From contig JAFQCV010000009.1 in NCBI GenBank assembly GCA_017416325.1, positions 1-64,000 of the forward strand: a stretch of DNA of 64,000 nucleotides, in the 5' to 3' direction. The notes beneath the pieces were generated by a model. It worked only from the letters and a program-made list of their open reading frames with translations. It did no database searches and was not told where the DNA came from. Source of the DNA: Oscillospiraceae bacterium (GTDB taxonomy: Bacteria > Bacillota > Clostridia > Oscillospirales > Oscillospiraceae). The position numbers were made by a program, and so were the translations under genes. Shown here one piece after another: positions 58,423 through 64,000 of this stretch (positions are counted from its first letter, which is position 1; every line of letters begins with the position of its first letter).

Positions 58423-59351
58423 CTCGCATGAGCCTCCTTCATCATTATTTGGTATCGTAGGGTGTCATTCATATCGTTGCCGTATTCGGGCAGTTCGTCC
58501 TGGATGGCGTACTGCTTGCCAAGGCCATTGATAATACCTTGTGCGGCACCTCTGCCAATGGCATCCCTGTCCAAGTGGAGGATGATGGTGTCGATCTCCG
58601 GGTGTACCTTCAGGTATCGTTCCAGCGCAACCGGCACCACATCCTCTCGTTTGGTAATAAAAACACCGGCAAGCGACAGCAGATGATCCTTGTGCCAATC
58701 CCTGCCTGCCCGGTACTCCATGGTGGCATAACTGAGCAGGTCAATAGCAGCTTCAAAGAGGTGTACTGTGGTGGACTCTTTTGCCGCTGGGATATTGAAA
58801 GAATATTGCTTGTCGCTGCCGGTTGCTTCGCCTTTGAACTTGCTTGCAGTTCCACGAAGGGCAGCATATCGGGGAATGCCCTTTTCGTCATAGCCGATGA
58901 ACACGGCATTGTGATAGGGCATCCCCTCGTATAGCAGATTGTTACGATAACAGAAGTCGATGATAGCCGGGTGGATTCCCCGTGACCGGAGATACGCAGT
59001 GACCTTTCTCGGATTCTCATTCCTTGGAGGCAGCAGAAGGATTTTACTGGACCGATCCGGTTGTTTATATGACACTGGCGGTTTCTCCAAAGACCGGCCC
59101 AGAATGGTTTCTACCGCCGCAGGAAGGGAGTAACCTTTCACATGGATAAGATAATCCAAGGCAGTAGAACTACCCACTCTTCGGGAAAACCAGTACCACT
59201 TGCCGTTGCTGATCTTCAAGCTGTCATGTTCGCGGGTGCAGTAGGTGCCGTTGGCTACCTTAACAAGCTCACCCGGCTCATAGTTCCGCAAATAGGTCAG
59301 CAGGTCCATTTCCTTTGCTTTGGCGATTTCTTCCGATGTTGCATAAGCCAT
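58419..59351 (-). CDS. Primase-like DUF3991/TOPRIM protein
   Basis: A 310-residue protein: N-terminal CHC2-like region lacking full zinc ligands (NGTYCTREHDSLKISNGKWYWFSRRVGSSTALDYLI), DUF3991 with YRNNLLYEGMPYHNAVFIGYDEKGIPRYAALRG, TOPRIM-like HLFEAAIDLLSYATME and ILHLDRDAIGRGAA. Resembles primases of Gram-positive conjugative elements. ATG at 59351 after AAGGTGATAAC. Confidence 0.82.
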   Translation of the reverse strand: MAYATSEEIAKAKEMDLLTYLRNYEPGELVKVANGTYCTREHDSLKISNGKWYWFSRRVGSSTALDYLIHVKGYSLPAAVETILGRSLEKPPVSYKQPDRSSKILLLPPRNENPRKVTAYLRSRGIHPAIIDFCYRNNLLYEGMPYHNAVFIGYDEKGIPRYAALRGTASKFKGEATGSDKQYSFNIPAAKESTTVHLFEAAIDLLSYATMEYRAGRDWHKDHLLSLAGVFITKREDVVPVALERYLKVHPEIDTIILHLDRDAIGRGAAQGIINGLGKQYAIQDELPEYGNDMNDTLRYQIMMKEAHAR

Positions 59352-59355
59352 GTTA

Positions 59356-62300
59356 TCACCTTGCCCCTCTGTCGGTGGTAGGTCTTTCACCATCATCGTC
59401 AGCACGATCTCCGTCAACGATCTCATTTTCCTTCTTATCCAAGTTAAGCAGGATGTTGAGTTCGTCCAGACGGGCAGATTTCTTTTTCAGTTCGTCCTCT
59501 TGGGGGAACGGTGCTTCCGCTTCGATTTTGGCGGCTTCCAACTGCTGATGGACATTGTCAAGCTGTGCCTCACATCTTGCTAACCTTTCGGGGAATGTGT
59601 CAATGGCGTTGTCCAGTCGCTGAATGTTACCGAAAATGTCCGTGCCCAAAGTGACCGGATAGCTGAGTTCGCCTTGCATCGTGATGACAAATTCCCGTTT
59701 CATGCTGTCAAAATGCAGTTTCAAAGAAAAACCCCGATACATTCCAAGAGGAATGGGATCGGGACTGGTCATATTACTGCACACTTCCAGAATGGCGGAA
59801 CCGGCTGCTTTCTTGCTGCTGTGGCAAACATTCTCAATGACCATGGGAGAGAACCCGTCCTCGTTGGGGTGGGTATGCTCCTTAACACGAGCCATGTCAG
59901 CTTTCAAACCGTCGATCAGCTGCTCAAAGCTTGCAATCTGCTGGGGGAACTCCTTGATGATCTTATCCTCCAATGCATACCTCTGGCTCAGATGGGAGGC
60001 TTTCATAAGCCGTAACCTCTGCACATCAATATCCAGGTCCATCTTTTCCTTGATGTAAGGATTGCCGGTACACAGTGCCTTGATCTCAGCATAGGACAAT
60101 GCGGTTTCGTCAATATCCTCTGCAGATCTCACAGGAGATTTGGAGGTCATGATCTGACCGATGAACTTCTGCTTGGATTCTACTAGCTGATACAAGTAGC
60201 TATCGAAGGTGTTCTCGGTGACATAGGTGTAAATGTCCACCTCATCGTGCATGTTGCCTTGACGGACAATACGGCCTTCCCGCTGCTGCAGGTCAGAGGG
60301 TCGCCACGGACAATCCAAATGGTGCAAAGCGATAAGCCGCTGCTGTACATTCGTACCGGCGCCCATCTTTTGAGTAGAACCCAAAAGCACACGGACTTGA
60401 CCGGAACGAACCTTGCCGAACAGTTCCTTCTTCTGCGCCTCGGTGTTGGCATTGTGGATGTAGGCAATCTGCTCTGCAGGAATACCCTTGGCGATCAGCT
60501 TGTCACGCACATCATCGTAGACATTGAAAGTACCGTCATTATGAGGCGTGGAGAGGTCGCAGAACACAAGCTGGGTGGATTGGGTATCCGCGTGTTTCAG
60601 CCAAATGTCATAGACCGCATCCGCACAGGCAGTAGCCTTACTGGTTTCGCTGTCGCCCAGCATGGGACTCATAAGCCGCTGATCCAGCGCCAGCTTTCTG
60701 CCATCGTTGGTAATCAGCAGCATATTATCCACGGAAGAATCCACCATCTTATTACGGACTTTTTCTGCTCTCTCGGACAGGGCCGCAACCATTTCCTTCT
60801 GCTGTTCAGAGGGTTTCAAAACAACATTATGGGGTATGAGCGTAGGAACAGGCAGCTTCAGCATATCTGCAGTCTGGATGTCTGCCACTTCCTTGAACAT
60901 GGCCATCAGTTCCGGGAGGTTATAGAACCGGGAGAACCGGGTCTTTGCTCGATAACCGGAACCTTCCGGGGCAAGCTCTATAGCAGTCACCGTTTCACCG
61001 AAGTTGGATGCCCAGGCATCGAAGTGCAACAGGTCATTCTCTTTCAGTGTGTTGTACTGCAGATACTTCTGCATGGTGTACATCTCCACCATGGAGTTGG
61101 AAATGGGGGTGCCGGTGGCAAAGATAATGCCACGCCCTCCGGTGATCTCGTCCAGGTAGCGGCACTTCATATAAAGGTCGCTACTCTTCTGTGCTTCTGT
61201 CTGGGAGATACCGCCCACATTTCGCATCTTGGAATATGCAGCAAGGTTCTTGTAGTAGTGGGCCTCGTCCACAAAGATGCGGTCAACACCCAATTCCTCA
61301 AAGGTAACAAGGTCATCCTTACGGGTCTGATCGTTCAGCTTCTCCAGCTTTGCCTGCAGGGATTTACGGGTTTTCTCCATCTGCTTGACGGTGAAATTCT
61401 CCGCCCGATCTCGTTTGGCTTGGGCAATACCTACCATAACCTCGTCAATCTGCTGCTCCAGGATCGCTTTCTGCCGTTCCACGGACATAGGGATCTTCTC
61501 AAACTGGCTGTGACCAATGATGATAGCATCATAGTCGCCGGTGGCAATTCTGCCGCAGAATTTCTTGCGGTTCTTTGCTTCAAAGTCCTTTTTGGTTGCC
61601 ACAAGGATGTTGGCAGAGGGATAAAGCTGCAGGAACTCGGATGCCCATTGCTCTGTCAGATGGTTGGGAACTACGAACAGGGACTTTTGACAAAGGCCCA
61701 ATCGCTTGCTCTCCATGGCGGCGGCTACCATTTCAAAGGTCTTACCGGCACCAACTACATGGGCAAGCAAGGTATTGCCGCCATAAAGAATGTGGGCAAT
61801 GGCGTTGACCTGATGGGGTCGCAGCTTGATCTCCGGGTTCATGCCTACGAAGTTCAAGTGACTGCCATCGTACTCACGGGGGCGGATGGAGTTGAACTTC
61901 TCGTTGTAAAGCCTGCACAGGCGTTCTCTGCGGCGTGGGTCTTTCCAGATCCAGTCCTGGAATGCCTGCTTGATCATTTCCTGCTTGCCCTGTGCAATGG
62001 CGGTTTCCTTTTTGTTTAGCACCGGGGTTTTCTTGCCGCTGGCATCATAGACATAATCGAAGATCCGCACATCCTTTAGGTTCAGCGTTTCTTCGATGAT
62101 CTTATAGCCATTGATGCGGGTAGTGCCGTAGGTGTTATTCGCCTTAACATTGCTTCGGTCATAGTTCTTTTCAGATACATTCCATTCACCGGTGAGAGGG
62201 GTATAGCGGACTTTGACCTTCCACTGGGCATACCGGGGAGTACCAAAGAGTTCATACATGAAGTCCTCTACCACATCGGTTGGAAGCCATGTAGCACCCA

Positions 62301-64000
62301 ACCGGACGGAGATCTCACTGGCAGACAAATCCTGTGGCTGCACCTTTTCCAACGCCTCCACATTTGGCTGATACTCCGGGTATTCCTCTACAAGTTTCTT
62401 GGCAAATTCCAGCTTCTTGCGGACATTACCGGACAGGTACTCGTCTGCAGGCAGATACTTGGGACTGCCAAAGCTGGCAGAAGGATCTAAGAAAATAACG
62501 CCTCTCAAATCACTATAAAGCTGCTCTTCGGTTTTGCCGGTCAGCTGCTCCATGTAGGGCATGTCGATCCTTGCTTTTTCAGCCAGTGACAAAGCCAGTG
62601 CCTCCGAAGCAGTATCTACGGAGGTAACAACCACCTTTTGACGGATGGTGCGCTTGGTGAACATATCCGCCTTACGGACGAAGTTGCCCTCATCATCCAG
62701 AATTTCCAGGGACGCAAGCAGACAGTAGGAACTGTCGGCACTGAATGCGGAGGTATTGGCTCTGGAATTGATAAGGCCGTACTTCTTGGAGAACTCATCA
62801 TAAAGATTGTTCAGTTTGGTCTGCTCGGCGGCGATGAAGGATTCCGGGAAGTCCTCTGTCTGATATTCAATCAGCTGGCGGACACTATCCCGGATGGCAA
62901 TTAAGCCTTTGATACGACTTTCAGCGGTGGCAGATACATCCACCGGATTCATGCGGCTGTTTTCACGGTAGTAAACCTTGCCCTCCACAACCGCATAGCT
63001 GAAGTTTCTCACATCGGGCAGAGCCGGGATGGATAGATCTTCTTCACCGTCCAAAACCTCGTCCAAATCGTACTCGGTGATCTCAGCGTGGATGTTCTGA
63101 ATGGCATCGGAAAGCAGTTCCTCCAAAGAAAGGTTTTCAAAGGGAACACAAGCCAGTTCCGGACCAAAGGGACCGGAGATTTCTTTCATGTCACCCAGAA
63201 TCATATCCGGGTTATCCACGAAATACTGGTTCATCTTATGTCCGTTGGCGTCGGTATTCAGATGCACCCAGGCAGGCTCAATGTCCACCATGCGGTCCCG
63301 TTTCTGCAGGAAGATAATATCGGAGGTCACTTCCGTGCCGGCAGCACTCTTAAAGGTATCATTAGGCAAGCGAATGGCACCCAGCAGGTCTGCCCGTTGT
63401 GCGATATACTTTCGCACTGCGGGATTCTCCTTGTCCATGGTGCCTTTGGAAGTGATAAATGCCACGATACCACCGGGACGAACCTTGTCCAAGGTTCTGG
63501 CAAAGAAGTAGTCGTGGATCAGGAAATTGTGCTTGTCATACTGCTTGTCGGGGACTTTGAACTGACCGAAAGGAACATTGCCGATGGCGGCATCAAAGAA
63601 GCTGTCGGGCAGTTCCGTCTTTTCAAATCCCTGCACAGCAATGGAGGATTTCTGATAAAGCTGCTGGGCGATTCGTCCGGAAATGCTATCCAGTTCCACG
63701 CCGTACAGTTGAGACTGCGCCATGCTGTCGGGCAGCATACCAAGGAAGTTACCGACACCGCAGGAGGGTTCCAAAATGTTGCCCTGTCTGAAGTTCATGC
63801 TCTCCAACGCCTTATACATGGCTCGAATGACCACAGGAGGCGTGTAAAATGCCGTCAAGGAGGATTCCCTGGCGGCTGCATATTCTTCTGCTGTCAGTAA
63901 GTCTTTCAGCTCCTGGTACTTGGGATGCCGGTCATCAAACCAGTGGGACAAACCACCCCAACCTACATATTGGGACAGCACTTCCTGTTCTTCCGGTGTT
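59356..64000 (-). CDS. Giant SNF2-helicase/N6-methylase-like protein (5' end outside window)
   Basis: At least 1548 residues, open to the window edge ([20 protein letters not shown] at the edge, so the start lies beyond 64000). N-terminal visible part is a methylase-like fold ([21 protein letters not shown], a variant of the NPPF motif), then a helicase core with Walker [22 protein letters not shown] (DEAH) and [17 protein letters not shown] (motif VI), and a coiled-coil C-terminus. Typical of large ICE proteins with possible anti-restriction or DNA-processing role. It is not established which activities survive. Confidence 0.88.
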   Translation of the reverse strand, partial: TPEEQEVLSQYVGWGGLSHWFDDRHPKYQELKDLLTAEEYAAARESSLTAFYTPPVVIRAMYKALESMNFRQGNILEPSCGVGNFLGMLPDSMAQSQLYGVELDSISGRIAQQLYQKSSIAVQGFEKTELPDSFFDAAIGNVPFGQFKVPDKQYDKHNFLIHDYFFARTLDKVRPGGIVAFITSKGTMDKENPAVRKYIAQRADLLGAIRLPNDTFKSAAGTEVTSDIIFLQKRDRMVDIEPAWVHLNTDANGHKMNQYFVDNPDMILGDMKEISGPFGPELACVPFENLSLEELLSDAIQNIHAEITEYDLDEVLDGEEDLSIPALPDVRNFSYAVVEGKVYYRENSRMNPVDVSATAESRIKGLIAIRDSVRQLIEYQTEDFPESFIAAEQTKLNNLYDEFSKKYGLINSRANTSAFSADSSYCLLASLEILDDEGNFVRKADMFTKRTIRQKVVVTSVDTASEALALSLAEKARIDMPYMEQLTGKTEEQLYSDLRGVIFLDPSASFGSPKYLPADEYLSGNVRKKLEFAKKLVEEYPEYQPNVEALEKVQPQDLSASEISVRLGATWLPTDVVEDFMYELFGTPRYAQWKVKVRYTPLTGEWNVSEKNYDRSNVKANNTYGTTRINGYKIIEETLNLKDVRIFDYVYDASGKKTPVLNKKETAIAQGKQEMIKQAFQDWIWKDPRRRERLCRLYNEKFNSIRPREYDGSHLNFVGMNPEIKLRPHQVNAIAHILYGGNTLLAHVVGAGKTFEMVAAAMESKRLGLCQKSLFVVPNHLTEQWASEFLQLYPSANILVATKKDFEAKNRKKFCGRIATGDYDAIIIGHSQFEKIPMSVERQKAILEQQIDEVMVGIAQAKRDRAENFTVKQMEKTRKSLQAKLEKLNDQTRKDDLVTFEELGVDRIFVDEAHYYKNLAAYSKMRNVGGISQTEAQKSSDLYMKCRYLDEITGGRGIIFATGTPISNSMVEMYTMQKYLQYNTLKENDLLHFDAWASNFGETVTAIELAPEGSGYRAKTRFSRFYNLPELMAMFKEVADIQTADMLKLPVPTLIPHNVVLKPSEQQKEMVAALSERAEKVRNKMVDSSVDNMLLITNDGRKLALDQRLMSPMLGDSETSKATACADAVYDIWLKHADTQSTQLVFCDLSTPHNDGTFNVYDDVRDKLIAKGIPAEQIAYIHNANTEAQKKELFGKVRSGQVRVLLGSTQKMGAGTNVQQRLIALHHLDCPWRPSDLQQREGRIVRQGNMHDEVDIYTYVTENTFDSYLYQLVESKQKFIGQIMTSKSPVRSAEDIDETALSYAEIKALCTGNPYIKEKMDLDIDVQRLRLMKASHLSQRYALEDKIIKEFPQQIASFEQLIDGLKADMARVKEHTHPNEDGFSPMVIENVCHSSKKAAGSAILEVCSNMTSPDPIPLGMYRGFSLKLHFDSMKREFVITMQGELSYPVTLGTDIFGNIQRLDNAIDTFPERLARCEAQLDNVHQQLEAAKIEAEAPFPQEDELKKKSARLDELNILLNLDKKENEIVDGDRADDDGERPTTDRGAR

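Larger units (their letters stand above)
8475..64000. mobile_element. Integrative and conjugative element, Tn1549/CTn-like, left ~55 kb
   Basis: Begins at the interrupted SASP gene with an outward-facing large serine recombinase and continues past the window end. It contains integration genes (8.5-10.7 kb), regulators and an SOS-type operon (11-15 kb), a nested RIT element (15.5-19.0 kb), a signalling cargo (19-44 kb) and a complete-looking type IV secretion/mobilisation set (44-59 kb). The order CHAP hydrolase, VirB4, PrgI, VirB6-like, Maff2, VirD4, ArdC, PcfB-like, relaxase, MobC is that of Clostridia CTn elements. Confidence 0.9.

Noticed and set aside
60247..62019. 590-codon plus-strand frame opposite the helicase gene
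   Set aside because: Antisense to the conserved helicase core; no domain or start signal.
1..64000. CRISPR array
   Set aside because: No regularly spaced direct repeats with unique spacers were seen; the LytTR repeats are isolated pairs.

Overview
The window looks like the chromosome of a spore-forming Firmicute of class Clostridia, most likely an Oscillospiraceae/Ruminococcaceae gut anaerobe, carrying the first ~55 kb of an integrative and conjugative element (ICE). Reasons: a GC-rich, low-GC-Firmicute-style gene set (DnaD plus DnaI-like loader, alanine racemase, alpha/beta-type spore protein SASP), strong GGAGG ribosome sites, GTG/TTG starts, and a Tn1549/CTn-type conjugation module known from Clostridia. 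The genus cannot be fixed from sequence alone. Region 1 (1-8.47 kb) is core chromosome: MscS channel, a divergent alr-capA pair, a dnaD-dnaI-HAD-HD operon behind a good extended -10 promoter, and tRNA-Leu(UAA). It is peppered with two families of small palindromic repeats: a ~140-bp AT-rich MITE-like repeat (three copies) and a three-hairpin element whose terminal inverted repeats resemble the tRNA-Leu 3' end (two copies). Region 2 (8.35-8.48 kb) is the chromosome/ICE junction: the ICE has inserted into a SASP gene, leaving its last ~40 codons. Region 3 (8.5-15.5 kb) is the left end of the ICE: large serine recombinase, TnpW-like and Cys-rich small proteins behind a structured leader, XRE regulators, and a LexA-controlled operon of Y-family polymerase, small protein, ImmA-like peptidase and Com-like zinc finger. 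Region 4 (15.1-19.1 kb): a SLOG/YpsA-like gene is cut in two by a recombinase-in-trio (RIT) element of three overlapping tyrosine recombinases with 32-bp inverted ends. Region 5 (19.1-43.8 kb) is the cargo and the most unusual part: an AgrA/AgrC-type LytTR two-component system, a Bce-like OmpR two-component system with ABC exporter, six ECF sigma/anti-sigma pairs falling into three paralogous couples, plus an acyltransferase, lipoproteins, an amidohydrolase and a signal peptidase. Five intergenic regions carry the same direct repeat (CCACYTRCGSCA, 21 bp centre to centre, one helical-phase pair) placed 6 bp upstream of a TTGAAA/TTGCCA-type -35 box. The 21-bp phasing is that of LytTR-domain binding sites, so the LytTR regulator encoded at 19864 probably controls the acyltransferase-sigma operon, two sigma/DUF4179 operons and the small-protein/signal-peptidase operon. 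I propose this mobile regulatory network as the main candidate for an undescribed system; no AgrB or AgrD-like signal gene was found. Region 6 (43.9-64 kb) is the conjugation module, all on the minus strand: SNF2-helicase/methylase giant protein (runs off the window), TOPRIM/DUF3991 primase-like protein, DUF3846 proteins, an oriT-like region, MobC, relaxase, PcfB-like protein, ArdC-like protein, VirD4, Maff2 pilin-like protein, VirB6-like protein, PrgI, VirB4 and a CHAP cell-wall hydrolase. The right end of the ICE is outside the window.
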